DNA of 64,000 nucleotides from Homalodisca vitripennis (GCF_021130785.1 NW_025777941.1:85509-149508); one strand, 5' to 3'. Counted from the first letter of the stretch, positions 29,096 through 40,285 are shown. Made by a program: numbers and translations. Notes: generated from the letters alone by a model not told the origin.

Positions 29096-29449
29096 AATTT
29101 AAAGACGGAAAAAATGAAATTTGCTAACAATCACTCGAGAAGTCGAGGGAATTGCCAACATCTTCATTGTTTGAAGAGGTTCTTCATTTAATTTCTCCAA
29201 AATGTACTATAAAATCATCGAGGATTTCTAGCTTAAAATCGTAGACAAAATTCAACATCCAGATAATGAAAAAAATACAGGTAATATCTTTTCATAATAA
29301 ACGTGTGTATTTAAACCAACAAACCTAATGTATTCTTTGAAAAGGAAAATAATTTTGTCAATGGTTCCAAGAGATAAGTAAAAATTTTTATTCTGTTTTC
29401 TAAATTCTGTAACAAATTTTTGTTTGCTTCTTGTCTCCGTATTGTAATT
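29096..29449 (-). pseudogene. Unknown gene downstream of the zinc ribbon, element B
   Basis: Counterpart of 3927-4310. The ATG that opens the frame in A is ACG here (about 29437), and one-base changes near 29205, 29248 and 29270 break it. The retained frame offset from the zinc-ribbon gene is the same as in A. Confidence 0.35.
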
Positions 29450-29609
29450 TCATAAGCAGATTATTCAAATGTGTTAGTTTATTTCGAAATTTCTTAGGTT
29501 TAGGTCTTTCATACAAAATTAAATTACAATCTCTACAAACTAAATATTTTTTATCAATAATTTCTCCTCTATTACAACACTTGTAACAGTTGGCATTATA
29601 CTCTTCCAT
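29400..29609 (-). CDS. Small zinc-ribbon protein, element B
   Basis: 69 residues, nearly identical to the A gene at 4270-4479, with both cysteine pairs (CYKC, CRDC) and the KPKKFRNKL basic stretch kept. Only two residues near the end differ (LLMKL, KICYRI). The intact frame in both elements, next to heavily broken neighbours, supports it as a real gene. Possible transcription factor role inferred from the ribbon only. Confidence 0.45.
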   Translation of the reverse strand: MEEYNANCYKCCNRGEIIDKKYLVCRDCNLILYERPKPKKFRNKLTHLNNLLMKLQYGDKKQTKICYRI

Positions 29610-29633
29610 TTAAACAAAAAGATTTTTATATAA

Positions 29634-29877
29634 ATGGAGATTATGGAACTAAGTCTGCCGAGATATAAATTTTTTCAGCGCAAATGTTTATGTTTACATT
29701 TCTACAACAGAGATAAATAGAAATAATTTCATTCTATTGTACAACTATTTAGGATATTTTGTCTATGATTACAAAGATTATTACGGAAGAAATCGAGATT
29801 TTTCAGTGGCGAAAGAGTATATTTTTGAAGTATTAGAGGGAATGAAAGAGAATAATATGAACATCATTAACTACTGA
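29634..29877 (+). pseudogene. Unknown 81-codon gene, element B
   Basis: Counterpart of 4504-4749. It starts at ATG 29634 in the 24-bp divergent gap. An extra T in the run near 29670-29676 shifts the frame after LPRYKFF. Its stop (TGA 29875-29877) overlaps the end of the capsid gene (29871) on the other strand. Confidence 0.45.
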
Positions 29878-31070
29878 ATTTCTCTAATATCGTTCTTAAT
29901 CACATCATAGGCTAAAAATTTCTCAGAAACCACAACCACATAACAAATCGCGTTTGTAACAGCTTTTTGAAAATCCATGTTGATAATTATATCGTTCTTT
30001 GAACCAGAAATATTTGTCATACTCTTTGTTGTATCAATGACATAAATAGGTCTATTCGCTAAAAATTCTTTAGGATTGTAATACATTTCCTTATTATTAC
30101 AGTAAACTTTCTTAAAATCTTGATACATCTGATACATGATTCTGAAAAGACCTCCTGAAATGTTTAAAGTTTTGTAATTCATCTGGATAATAAGAACCGT
30201 TCAATTTTACTCTGATATTTTTTACATTCAAACTATCAAACTTTGAAGGATTTTTTTCTTGATTATTCTGTCTATCTGTTTGAAAACCTATGATAACGAA
30301 CTTGGGATTGAAGATATTTCTATAAATATTTGTAATATCGAACGAATAAGTTGTTCCGGAAATACCTTTTTGTTCAATACATTGCCAATCTAGAAAATTA
30401 AACATAATGTTTTGACTTTTTTGTAATTTCATCAATCAACCTTATTTTACTCGTGATTTTATAATCAATCATTGGAACTCTAATAAAAAAATCTGTAATT
30501 GTTATTTTTCCATCAACAGGCATAACATTTCCAGTTGCAGTCTTCAGAATCACATCATCGTCTTCTGCTCTTATAAAACTTAGATAAAATCCTCCTTTAT
30601 AGATCGGAAATAGTAACATTTTCAAAAAATCCTAATCCAAAATGAGATAAATTTCCAGCTGCTTCAAAAACACCAAATTTAAAATCTGATTCAAAGCCAT
30701 TAGAAGTTTGAGAAATAACATCACTTTTTGAATACGAAATAGTTCCTTTAATTGTGCTTAATTGGCCACAGTTTTCGACTTCTTCTATCAATTTATTGTG
30801 TTTTCTTACTTCAATCTTAGAAAAATAAAAACGGTATAAAATTATCGATTAATCTAACATTATCAGTTCCAAGATATGCTTGACCATCTTGTTTTGTTAA
30901 AGTTCCAGAAATATAAAACTGGAAGTTAGACGAGCAAAAGTTATCTCCAAAATCAATATTAAAACTCAGTTCTTTTATTCGGTTCATTCAAATGTTGTTT
31001 TACTAATTGGATAGAAATTTTTAAACTCCGCCCTTTCAATATCACTAGCATATTTTCTGTAGTCCGCCAT
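29871..31070 (-). pseudogene. Major capsid protein, double jelly-roll type (broken), element B
   Basis: Starts MADYRKYASDIERAEF at 31070 and ends DIREIQ-stop at 29871-29873. It has the same motifs as in A (FYISGTLTKQDG, GFFENV, VIIGFQTDRQNNQ, RVKLNGSYYPDEL). Breaks near 31020, 30995, 30960, 30825, 30607, 30420 and 30165 only partly coincide with those of A. The family forms the hexon-like shell of Polinton/adintovirus particles. Confidence 0.7.
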
Positions 31071-31193
31071 TTAATAAGAGAAAATTTAGAAATTTTAAAC
31101 ATCATGTATCATTTTTTTCATCGATCTAATGTACGTTTTTATAAGAAAAGATATAAATTTTAGTAAAAATAATTAAAAAGATTAGAGTCATTT

Positions 31194-31594
31194 TTAATGA
31201 TCTACTTCGTCATATTCAGGATTCTCTTCCTTAAATTTTGCGATCTCGGTCACATATTTCAATAAAATCTGCACAGGATAGTAACCGCTATCTATAATAT
31301 TGTTCCAATCAACTGTATCTTTATTTTCATCCAAAAACTTTATACTCAAGTGTTGATAGAGACAAAAGAACAGACATATGATCTTTTAATTGATAATGTT
31401 ATATTTTCTTGAATGAACTCTGGGGACAGAGTTTGATATTTAGCAATGTTATACCAATTCAATTTGTTTACGTATAATCTCATCATATCTTCGGATAATT
31501 CATATTTTTGAGAAATGTCATCCCAATGTTCTTTTTTCAAATCTCTTTCGTGTTGCATGATAAAAAGATCGAAAGCACTGTAATGTCCCGCCAT
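31194..31594 (-). pseudogene. Unknown 130-codon virion-block gene, element B
   Basis: MAGHYSAFDLFIMQHERDLK at 31594, counterpart of 7289-7688. The first 66 codons are open; an extra base near 31398 and another near 31366 shift the frame before the acidic C-terminus (EENPEYDEVDH). Confidence 0.45.
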
Positions 31595-31615
31595 CTCTAT
31601 TTATTAGGAAAAAAA

Positions 31616-31767
31616 TTTCAAATCAAGTTTTTATAAATTGGCTCTTTTTTGAGTTACATTCAGCACATTTTCCCGAAATTCTTTTAACTCCGTTAATGTT
31701 TGCATAGTATTTTATATCATTTGTTGCAGTTTTTTTCTTTACATCTCACACAATATATGAGCGCCAT
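31616..31767 (-). pseudogene. 49-codon zinc-ribbon gene (DUF5679-like), element B
   Basis: Starts MALIYCVRCKEK at 31767. A seventh A (T-run near 31731-31737) shifts it after the first CxxC pair, whereas A has six and is intact. The TTTTCCTTATATAAATGGCG start context is conserved. Confidence 0.55.
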
Positions 31768-31781
31768 TTATATAAGGAAAA

Positions 31782-32924
31782 TTAGTCATCATAGCCGCCT
31801 ACTCCATTAAATCTGTTGTCGATGTTTTCAAAAGTTTTATCGACATCTTCTTTAAATTTATTAAAGTTTTCTTCTAGTTTATTTACTTTATCGAGATATA
31901 AATCGTTGTATTCAACGAGTTTATGATCAATATTCTCAAAAGTTTTTGTGGCATCTAAACTAAACTTATCAAAAAGGACTGCTTATTTTTTTATAACTTT
32001 TTCATTTAATTTCGCCAAAGTTTTTCTTCTAGTTTAATTAATTTATCATGAAGTAAAGATTGATTAGTAACTACTCTTTTAAAAACTTCACCATTTTTTC
32101 TATCGGTTTCATTAAAACCCTCTTGAAATTTAGCGAAATGTTCCAAAAAGTTTGTTATTTTTTCCATAAAGATCGCCTTTATATAGATTGAAATTTTCCT
32201 CAAAATTTGTAAATTTTTCATCACAATTTTCTATAGATCTTTTACTTCTTTCATCAAGTTTTTCATAGACTTCTGTTGTAAAATCTTTAACATGCTGTTT
32301 ATGATTCTCATAATTTTTGTTTTAGTTCATTAAACATTTTAATAGGATCTTCTAATTGAATCATTACAACAACATCAAATGGATTAATTCCTTTACTAAC
32401 ACCGCTAATTCTTTTTCCTTTAAAATCTAAGGCATTTTTAACATTCGGATCATGTAAATCAACAATATCGATGTTTTCTGATAATTTTAGAGGTTTTAAA
32501 ATTTGTTCTTTAACAACAACATCATGTTTGTCAATACCAGGTCGAACACCGACAATTCTTTTTTTATTAGCCAAACTAACATAATTCTTTTCAACTTTGA
32601 TCGCTTCAGTAATTTTATCAGCTTTTTCAATATGAGACATTAAATTGGTAAATAATTTTTTTACACCATCATCAACTTCTTTTTCCAATGTTTTTATTTT
32701 ATCAGCAACTTCATTTGAACTCATGAAATTTGCAAGTTTGTTATCATATTCTGCTTTAAAATCTTCAATCTCGACAGCAAAACATATCTGAATCTGGAAG
32801 GTTTTGTAATAAATTTTCTAACTTGTTATCAAACTCATTTCTCAAACTATCAAAATTCAAACTATTATCTACATTTTGAATAATTTTGTGTTCCAAATAC
32901 GTCAAAAATATTTTGTGAATCCAT
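31782..32924 (-). pseudogene. Coiled-coil fibre-like virion protein (broken), element B
   Basis: MDSQNIFDVFGTQIIQNVD at 32924 to GGYDD-stop at 31782. The middle part, MSSNEVADKIKTLEKEV to MFNELKQKL (32308-32724), is open. After a break at 32318 the frame continues as a long coiled coil with several EENFNKFKED-like heptads. About 100 bp more than in A and a different coiled-coil segment (KFQEGFNETDRKNG) show length variation in the shaft. A fibre or spike role is inferred. Confidence 0.5.
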
Positions 32925-33771
32925 ATTTATTAAGCAATAATTTGTTAACAACTTCTTTAAAAATCTTTACCAGTACTCAGTTCATTCAACACAAAAACAC
33001 ATAAATGACCACAAATTGGGGGATCTTTGTAGTCTTGAATTTGAGAATCGTTATAATAAACGTTTGATTTTTTTTAAATATTGGATCAATTCTCTCGGTG
33101 GTTTGTCCTCAATTCTTCCATACGAATCAAAATAATATGCATTCTTATCATTTTTATAATAACAAATCCAATGTGTTTCCACTTCCCATAATCGAGTCTA
33201 AATTCACAATTCCACATTCAAATTTCTTAACTTTTTCAGGTAATGTATCTCTCATGAAGATTCCTCTAAAATGTTTAATATTTTTGCAGATTTCTTCCAA
33301 TTCCCCGAATGTTAAAGGTTTAAATTTTTTTTTCAATGTTTGATTTCACGTAATTCAAAGTTTTTTCATCTAATCCAGATCCTGTAACATCTTCCAACTC
33401 TTTATCTAACCAATTTAAAATGTTTCGAACAATAGGAATCACATCCTTTTTAACGATTGGAGCAGAGCTTTACGAACATAAGGAACAACATTTTTAACAA
33501 CTGGAATATTTTCTCCAAAATCTAATAAATCTTTCAAAAGTCCACCATTTTTGAGTTCTTTCAACTGATTATAAGAAAATTCTATTCTGGTTCCTTTATT
33601 GTTTTTCTTATGTTTTTCGAGTTTATTGTATTGTCTATTTGTTAAAAATATCTTATCTTCGCCATTTTTTAGTTGATCTATTTTAAATTGAATACTAACG
33701 GGTATTTTCTTCTTAAAAGCGGATTTTATTTTTTCTTTCTGATTTTTGCTGAAATTTACATTCACCTCCAT
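32910..33771 (-). pseudogene. Core-protein domain fused to adenain-type cysteine protease, element B
   Basis: MEVNVNFSKNQKEKIKSAF at 33771; the first 100 codons are open and basic. The protease part keeps FRGIFMRDTLPEKVKK, FDSYG and CGHLC. The base added next to the catalytic His codon in A is also present here (about 33174, T instead of C on the + strand), so the shift is shared. Other breaks lie near 33466 (two or three bases), 33330 and 32960. Adenain-type proteases mature virion proteins. Confidence 0.7.
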
Positions 33772-34200
33772 TTATATAGTTAAAATTTCAAGTTCTCTTT
33801 CGATTCCCATTCCTAGTTTTCTCTTCAAAAACATTGCTCCAGCTGTTGGAAGCGCAACAAATCTTTCACCTAAACTAGCATCTTTTGATAAAAATCTATC
33901 CATTGCCTTATCTTGCAAAACTTTATCTGCGATATGTCTGAAATTTGTGTCTCTATGTTTTTGCATAAAAAATATCGTGTTCCATAGCAGCTTGATCTAA
34001 TTTATTTATACCAGGATCTCCTCTTTTTAGTCTTTTTTCGAGTTTTGTGCCAGGCCCCAGATACTGATAAGTTGGTACGTGTAATTCAAAAGGTAAATTG
34101 TTGATAAAATCATTCAAAAGTCCACTACCCTCAATCATAGATGAACTTATTGCCGGCAAAAACTCGTTTTAAATATTTAATTCCATCAGGTTTTTCAATC
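33772..34200 (-). pseudogene. Phospholipase A2-like domain, element B
   Basis: YLGPGTKLEKRLKRGDPG and LDQAAMEHDIFYAK are intact (about 33965-34075). A break at 33960 (extra T) separates the conserved RDTNFRHIADKVLQDKAMD tail, which runs open to the stop at 33772, next to the protease ATG. Upstream the frame is open into the end of the DUF8207-like gene. Confidence 0.65.
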
Positions 34201-35098
34201 ATTTCATCAAGTTTGTTCGAAATAAAATCTTTAATCGCTTTCTTTTCGTTCAAAAAATTGTTGTTTCCAGCCTTTTCTTGAGTATAAAATATAATTAATA
34301 ATTCCATCGAGTTTTGTCAAATCGTCGATATATCTGTATTCAATCTTATTATCACTGTATTTTCTCACACCTGATCCTTCGATTCTTTTTTCCCAAATTG
34401 GTTTAATCAAATTGAGATATTTTTTACCTTTACTTGACTTTGGTTTTCTTAGTTGATGGATCATTATTTTTGTAAATTGAATCAGATTTCCATAAAATTT
34501 CAGTATACTTTTTCAAGTCTTCTTCAGAATATAAACCGTCTTTTGGAACATCAGTGCCTGTTAATAATCTCCATAAACCTTGAGTTCCTTCATATGTTTT
34601 TTCATTAATAATGATATCATTATGCTCAAAATTCACGGGCAAATTTCCAATCATAAAAACTTTTCTTTTTTTCTGTCCCAATACAAACCAAATTTATCAT
34701 CCTTTGCTCTAGGAAGAAATTTTTTTACCAATTTCACCAATTATTATATCCGTTGTTCCAGGACTTATTGGTTCAACTATGGTAGAGTCTTCAATGATTC
34801 GAGGTCTAAATGGTGTTGAAGATGGTAATTTTGGCAATTCAAACTCAGATTCTGGTATCGAAATATCAGCAAATTGTCGTACAACTGGAACCAAAATTCA
34901 TCAAATTTTGATTATCGCTTTAAAACATTTTCAATTTTGCCCTCAACATTTTTTATTGCAGATGTTACAGGTTGATTAATTTTTTGAATAAATTCTTGTT
35001 CTTTTTCATCAATTCGAATCTGTTCTTTAAATTCTTTGATTAATTTCTTTTCGATTTGATCAAGTTTTTTTTGCTTCTTCTGAAGTTACGTTCGCCAT
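34201..35098 (-). pseudogene. DUF8207-like protein (broken), element B
   Basis: Starts MANVTSEEA at 35098 and carries the same FMIGNLPVNFEHNDIIINEK and EGTQGLWRLLTG motifs as A. One-base breaks near 35066, 34920, 34893, 34722, 34662, 34440 and 34290 split it. Near 34250 the A-frame ending is not used; the frame instead reads KKAIKDFISNKLDE into the PLA2 segment. Confidence 0.6.
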
Positions 35099-35114
35099 TT
35101 ATTTAGGAAAATTT

Positions 35115-35409
35115 TGAAACGTGGAACGTAAAAACGTGAACGTGGAACGTAAAAACGTGAACGTGGAACGTAAAACGTGAACGTGGAACGTAAAACGTGA
35201 ACGTGGAACGTAAAACGTGAACGAGAACGTGAACACGAAACGTGGAACGTGAACACGAAACGTGAAACGTGAACGTGAAACGTAAACACGAACGTAAAAC
35301 ATGAACGTGAAACGTAAACACGAACGTGAAACATGAACGTGAAACATGAACGTGAACGTGGAACGTGAACGTGGAACGTGAACGTGGAACGTGAACGTGG
35401 AACGTGAAC
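35115..35409. repeat. AACGTGAACGTGG-type minisatellite, element B
   Basis: About 294 bp of the same units as 11110-11297 with more copies of the 19-20-bp form GAACGTGGAACGTAAAACGT. Open frames on the minus strand (FHVHVSRS-type) are repeat translations and not counted as genes. Confidence 0.85.
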
Positions 35410-35486
35410 AGATTTACCGTTTTTCTGTTATTTTCATAATGTAAATAAAAATTAAAGATAATATAAAAATAATTGTAACAAATATT

Positions 35487-36166
35487 TTATCGAGACCACT
35501 GAGCAGCATTTATATTAGAAAATTTATTCAGATATTTACCATTTTTAGGCTTCAAAGTTAGATTAATAGTTAAAAATCCGTAGTCTTCCTTCCAAATTTT
35601 ATCACATAACTCAATAAAGTGGTTAAAAACTCATATCAGATCCCACATAATTGTTATAAATCTTTCTCGAATAGTGATCATCTTGCTTAAAAATACACAA
35701 CATATTCAGGTTATTTCTTATAACTTGTTTATCAACCTTTGAAAAGCATTGAGAAAGATAGATACAAGAGATATTTTTGTGACGGGACATTACGAAATAT
35801 TCCTTAATAACGTCTTGATTTTCTAAAATACAATCATCAAAAACGATTAACGAATTGGGTTTACATTCGCTTAACGGAACTATGTCCTCAGAAGCATTAT
35901 AAAAATGTGATATTTTTTTGTTTAAGTTTTTCTCAATATTTTCAAATCTTTCTTGTAATTTTTTATAGGCGTCTTGTTCTAAAGATTTACTAAAAAACAT
36001 ACAAATTGGAATAAGGAATCAACCTATTGTAGATAAAATTCAATAATAAAGTTGTTTTTCCACATCCACTTGAACCAACAATTAACAATCTGATTGGTTG
36101 ATCTTTCTTATTTTCTTCAAACGTTTGAAGTTTTATCTGATCTTTTTGCTTTAAAAATTTCTCCAT
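35487..36166 (-). pseudogene. FtsK/HerA-type DNA-packaging ATPase, element B
   Basis: Starts at 36166. The Walker A region VGSSGCGKTTLLLNF lies at about 36045-36090, Walker B SLIVFDDCILE at about 35830-35862, then MSRHKNISCIYLSQCF and IRNNLNMLCIFKQDDH. Uninterrupted by the LINE fragment that splits A. Breaks near 36000-36020 and 35625 (extra A). It ends AAQWSR-stop at 35487, shorter than A. Confidence 0.75.
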
Positions 36167-36206
36167 TTAAATAGAAGATTTTCATCTTGAAGCAACGCTT
36201 GCGAAA

Positions 36207-36946
36207 ATGAAGCTGTTCAAGTTGACTTCAGAAAGCTCTAAATTAGTTTTTAAACTTGGAACATCCTATACACTTAGAGGAAGAATCAAATTATTTTATC
36301 GGTTTAAGCGGCTTTTATTCTGATAATTTTGTAATAAATATTAGTGAAAGTTCTCCTTATTGTATAGGATTTAGTGAGAAGAACATAAACAAAATATTAT
36401 GGTTTAAACAAAGGATATTATACCTTCGATCAAATAAAAAATTCCCTTAAAAATTATCTGAAAACATTCAAACAATCAGATAAATCTTTAAACTTTGACG
36501 AAAACAAGTTTGAAATGCAAAAAAAATATCTCTCTAATAAAATTCAAATAAAATCACCAGTAAGAATAATGTTTTCAGCAATTATTGTAGATTTATTAGG
36601 GTTTGTTCAAGAAACTATTGAGCCAAATCAGGTATATTTAGGAAATAAAACGCCAAAATTTAGACCGTTCGATGTAATTGAAGTGCACTGCAATCTCGTT
36701 GAACCTAGTTTTGAAAATCATACCGAACATTTACACAAAGAATCTGAAATTTTGTACACTTTTTTTCCCAAATGTTGCTTATGGATCAAAAATCAGTGAA
36801 AAAACCGAATGAAATCGATTATATTCCAATTAGAAAAAATATGAAAAGAATTCAAAAAAATCGTCTTAACTGTTCAAGACTCTGAGGGAAATTTATTAAA
36901 TAATGAGAGTAAAACAACAATATATTTAAGATTGAAAAAGGAATAA
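36207..36946 (+). pseudogene. Penton-base-like minor capsid protein (broken), element B
   Basis: MKLFKLTSESSKLVFKL at 36207 to LRLKKE-stop at 36946. The first 30 codons are open here, unlike A. HLEEESNYFIGLSGFYSDNF, VDLLGF and VEVHC-type strands are present. One-base breaks lie near 36255, 36385, 36520, 36770, 36800 and 36863. Vertex protein of the capsid by family. Confidence 0.7.
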
Positions 36947-37109
36947 AAATGAGTTGATGATGATGACATAATTCAATATTTTTACTTAAAAAACAAGGGG
37001 CTATTCGAATGGCCCCTTAACAATCTTTATCCTGACCCTGTTTTTATCAATGAATCTGGGCTTTATTCTCAAAATAAAAAATTACTAGTTAAATTTTTTT
37101 TCTATCTAA
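36947..37109 (+). pseudogene. Remnant 3' half of a Bro-N cassette, element B
   Basis: Holds FYLKNKGLFEWPLNNL- and DPVFINESGLYSQ-coding sequence, then the spacer AAATTACTAGTTAAATTT and promoter-like TTTCTATCTAA. It is the tail of a cassette whose start is lost, as in A. Confidence 0.5.
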
Positions 37110-37400
37110 ATGGAGTCAGTTGTGAATCTACTCAACAATCAACTTACATTCAATAATAAAGACATTTGCACGATTGTTGACGAAAATAATGAAATTTGGT
37201 TTAAGGCTAAAGATGTTGCAGAAATTTTACAATATGAAAATACTAGACAAGCTATCATAAATAATATTGATAATGACGAGAAAATAGCCTTTAAATATAT
37301 AAATTACAAGGGTCTATGCCATAGACCCTTTCAAAATATTCATCCTGACACTGTTTTTATCAATGAATCTGGGCTTTATTCTCAAAATAAAAATTACTAG
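37110..37400 (+). CDS. Truncated Bro-N cassette 1 (96 aa), element B
   Basis: An intact frame, MESVVNLLNNQLTFNNKDIC, WFKAKDVAEILQYENTRQAI, INNIDNDEKIAFKYINYKGL, HPDTVFINESGLYSQNKNY. It covers the Bro-N domain up to the SGLYS strand and then stops, missing the helix (EVLPSIRK) that completes the domain in the full gene. The open frame and intact start context (TTTTTTTTCTATCTAA-ATG) suggest it may be expressed as a short DNA-binding module. Confidence 0.6.
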   Translation: MESVVNLLNNQLTFNNKDICTIVDENNEIWFKAKDVAEILQYENTRQAIINNIDNDEKIAFKYINYKGLCHRPFQNIHPDTVFINESGLYSQNKNY

Positions 37401-37421
37401 TTAAATTTTTTTTCTATCTAA

Positions 37422-37702
37422 ATGGAGTCAGTTGTGAATCTACTCAAATTCAATAATAAAGAAATTTTAACATTTGTTGACGAAAATAATGAATTTTGGT
37501 TTAAGGCGAAAGATGTTGCAGAGGTGTTAGAATATAAAGATACGAAGAAAGCAATTAAAGAACATGTCAAAGAAAAATATAAAAAAAAGCTTCGAAAACA
37601 TACATTCTGAAGGTAGGGGTGATTCGCCCCCGCCTTCAAACTTTCAAAAAAACACTATTTTCATTAATGAACCTGGCCTTTATTCTCGAAATAAAAATTA
37701 CT
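37422..37702 (+). pseudogene. Truncated Bro-N cassette 2, element B
   Basis: MESVVNLLKFNNKEILTFVD with WFKAKDVAEVLEYKDTKKAI. It shifts after KEKYKKKL (37585) and ends with NEPGLYSRNKNY and the standard spacer. It lacks the second half of Bro-N. Confidence 0.55.
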
Positions 37703-37725
37703 AGTTAAATTTCTTTTCTATCTAA

Positions 37726-38553
37726 ATGGAGTCAGTTGTGAATCTACTCAAATTCAATAATAAAGAAATTTTAACATTTGTTTGACGAAAATAATGAATT
37801 TTGGTTTAAAGCAAAAGATATTGCAGAAATATTGGAATTTAAAAATACGATGAAAGCGATTAGAGATCACGTTAAAGACAAATATAAAAAAAGCTACGAT
37901 AACATAGATTCAGAAGGGGGGGAACGAATCGTTCTTACCTTCAAACTTTCAAAAAAACACTATTTTCATTAATGAACTTGGCATATATTCTTTAATACTG
38001 AAATCAAAAACGAAGATAGCAGAAATGTTTCAAGATTGGGTTTTAGAAGAAGTTTTGCCAAGTATTCGTAAATTTGGTGTGTACAAACTTGAAAACGAAA
38101 ATAAGCAGTTAAAAGATGAAATAAAACAGTTACAAATTTCAGGTCAAATGAAATCCTTGAAAATAGAGAATCAAGAATTGCGAATGGAATTAATGAAGAG
38201 AGATATGGTATGTAAAGATTTTGATAAGAAAAAGCACCATGTTTTTGTATTAATTAAGAAGAATCACATGTGGGAATATCCTTATTACGTTATCAGAGCT
38301 CAGAAACGAGAAATACCAAACCGATTAAAACATCTAAAAAATAAATTATCCTGAATTAGAGATTTTGTTCATTGATGACGAACCAAATTCTATCAATCTG
38401 TATAACCAAATGAAAGAATCTTTAAATATTTTATACAACGGAAATCATTTTACTACAAATATGGCAGAATCTCGACTGATTTATAGAATATCTAAATTAC
38501 ACAATGAAAATGTTAAACTCTCGATTTATTATATTTTGTTTGTAAATGTTTAG
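37726..38553 (+). pseudogene. Longer Bro gene with DUF3627-like C-terminus, element B
   Basis: Third MESVVNLLKFNNKEILTF start at 37726; an extra T near 37782 shifts it, then FWFKAKDIAEILEF. After another break near 37960, GIYSLILKSKTKIAEMF and WVLEEVLPSIRKFG complete Bro-N. A coiled coil follows (ENENKQLKDEIKQLQ; IENQELRMELMKRD), then HHVFVLIKKNHMWEYPYYVI and MAESRLIYRISKLHNENVK. The 109 codons at 38025-38354 are open. Same layout as 13557-14400 in A. DNA-binding regulator by family. Confidence 0.65.
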
Positions 38554-38609
38554 CCTAACTAGGTAACCATCGTAGAATTTTTTTTTCATATTCACAAGGC
38601 ATTTCGTTT

Positions 38610-38840
38610 TTATAACTTTCGCTGAAAATTTTTTTTAGCACAATCTTTGCAAAAAGCATCTTTTCTATCTTTACTATACTGCCAGTTATTAAATTCAGAA
38701 ATATTTTTAATTTCTTTACAAAAGTAACACTTTTTCTCTTCTAAAGTTAATTTGTTCATTTTATCGTATAATTCCTTACAATAACAGTCTTTTCTATTCT
38801 CTTCTTGACACTTTGTACATTTCTTTTGAGAACCCTCCAT
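38610..38840 (-). CDS. Zinc-ribbon repeat protein, copy 1, element B
   Basis: 76 residues from MEGSQKKCTKCQEENRKDC at 38840. The first ribbon is shortened (CTKC, then CYCKELYDKMNKL); the second, CYFCKEIKNISEFNNWQYSK to CKDC, is complete, and the protein then ends (NFQRKL) without the third finger. It looks like an internally deleted copy of the 127-residue gene beside it. Confidence 0.45.
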   Translation of the reverse strand: MEGSQKKCTKCQEENRKDCYCKELYDKMNKLTLEEKKCYFCKEIKNISEFNNWQYSKDRKDAFCKDCAKKNFQRKL

Positions 38841-38873
38841 TTATATAGAAAAAATTATTACACGATGAAAATG

Positions 38874-39257
38874 TTAAACTCTTGAATTATGATATTTTGT
38901 TTGTAAATGTTTTTGATAATTATTTAACCATTTTATAGTTCTTCCACATTCACATTGAGTATCTTCATAATATAATCTATGGTGATTCTTCTTTACACAA
39001 TCTTTACAATATGAGTCTTTCTTATCTCTACTATAGTGATCACTATTAAACTCTGAAATTTTTTTAGTTTCTTTACATTTAAGACATTCTTTATCTTCCA
39101 AAGTTAATTTTTCTATTTTATCATATAATTCTTTATGATATTCCCTTTCACAATCTTTGCAATTATAATGCATTCCATCTTTCCTATTTTTATCTTTATA
39201 AAATTCATTTAAATCTTTAAATTCTTTGCACTTTGTACATTTCTTTTGATGCGCCAT
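38874..39257 (-). CDS. Zinc-ribbon repeat protein, copy 2 (127 aa), element B
   Basis: An intact frame from MAHQKKCTKCKEFKDLNEFY. Two ribbons of the form CxxC-x3-K-x4-F...D...CKDC (residues 7-36 and 57-87) and a C-terminal finger CECGRTIKWLNNYQKHLQTK. Such ribbons occur in phage and large DNA virus nuclease accessory regions and in nucleocytoplasmic viruses as stand-alone proteins. No HNH catalytic set is visible, so a DNA-binding role is the safest reading. The start has the AATTTTCTATATATAAATGGCG context. Confidence 0.55.
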   Translation of the reverse strand: MAHQKKCTKCKEFKDLNEFYKDKNRKDGMHYNCKDCEREYHKELYDKIEKLTLEDKECLKCKETKKISEFNSDHYSRDKKDSYCKDCVKKNHHRLYYEDTQCECGRTIKWLNNYQKHLQTKYHNSRV

Positions 39258-39277
39258 TTATATATAGAAAATTTATA

Positions 39278-40285
39278 TTACAGTTTTGACTTCTTCAATT
39301 CATATTCATAAAACTTTCCGGTTATTTCTTCATTATTTAAATCTTTTATACTATAAGTTACAGGATCTGTGTTATTAATTTGATAAATCACAAAGATTTC
39401 TCTTGACCAATTGTTCTTATATTTGTTTCGAAAATGTTTGTTTTTTACTAACAATTCTTACATGATCATTGACTTTAAATTTAGTTTTCGTGTGAATTTC
39501 AGGTGGAACATACTTGAAAACGGTCTCTAATAACTCCTTTTCTGCATCCTTATCTACGTCTTTCGGTTTCATTTTGATTGTGCTGTGAACTGTATCGTTA
39601 TAATTGTTTACGATTTTTTGAAGAATATCGATCCATTTAAAGTTTTTATTAATCTCAAAAATTACTTTCATTCTCTCATTTTGAGTTCTGTTATATCTCT
39701 CTACAATACTTGATTTCTCTTCGTTTTCAGTATGATAAATCTTAATGTTGTATTTTCTCAAAACTTCGTTAAATTCTTTATTTTTAAACTCTAAACCCTT
39801 ATCTGTATGAAGTAGGTTAGGAGGTGATTGATCCTTATGGTATCTTTTACTATATCTTCGAAAGCTTTTGAAATAGCCTTGCCGTTTTTTCTTTTGATAG
39901 CTCTTGACCAAGCATATTTTGAGAAAGTATCAATAACATTTAACATATACTTAAATCCATCATTTTGATCTGAATAGTTAGACATTATAACTAAATCTGC
40001 TGCCCATAAATCGTCAATTCCTAATGTTATAATTTTTCTCTTTTTAAACTTTTTTCGTACTGGTGCATGAATTTCTCGAGCTTCAATCTCTATCTCATCT
40101 TTAGTCTTCAATTCTTGCTTAACAGGTTTTGGATTTGGATTCTTTATAAACTTACTCTTGTTTGTCTTACATTTTGAACATTTTGCAGCAATTCTATACA
40201 ATCCATTTTGAGTTTGAACGATTTTTGAATCTATATTTTTCGTTTTCTTTTTACACTTGTGACAGTGAATTAAATCATCTTCCAT
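39278..40285 (-). pseudogene. Retrovirus-type (rve, c-int) integrase, element B
   Basis: Starts MEDDLIHCHKCKKKTKNID at 40285, directly after the polymerase stop (TAA-ATG). The N-terminus is a zinc ribbon (CHKC, CSKC). The catalytic core shows DDLWAADLVIMSNYSDQ (first Asp), NLLHTDKGLEFKNKEF (second Asp) and KSSIVERYNRTQNERM (Glu), the DDE set of Polinton integrases, followed by an SH3-like TKFKVNDHVRIV. Breaks lie near 39830-39850 and 39425. It would insert linear element DNA with a 6-bp duplication. Element A has lost it. Confidence 0.85.

Noticed and set aside
35086..35347. Three overlapping minus-strand open frames of 72-82 codons with FHVHVSRS-like repeats
   Set aside because: They are translations of the AACGTG minisatellite in all three frames; period, composition and lack of a start motif argue against genes.
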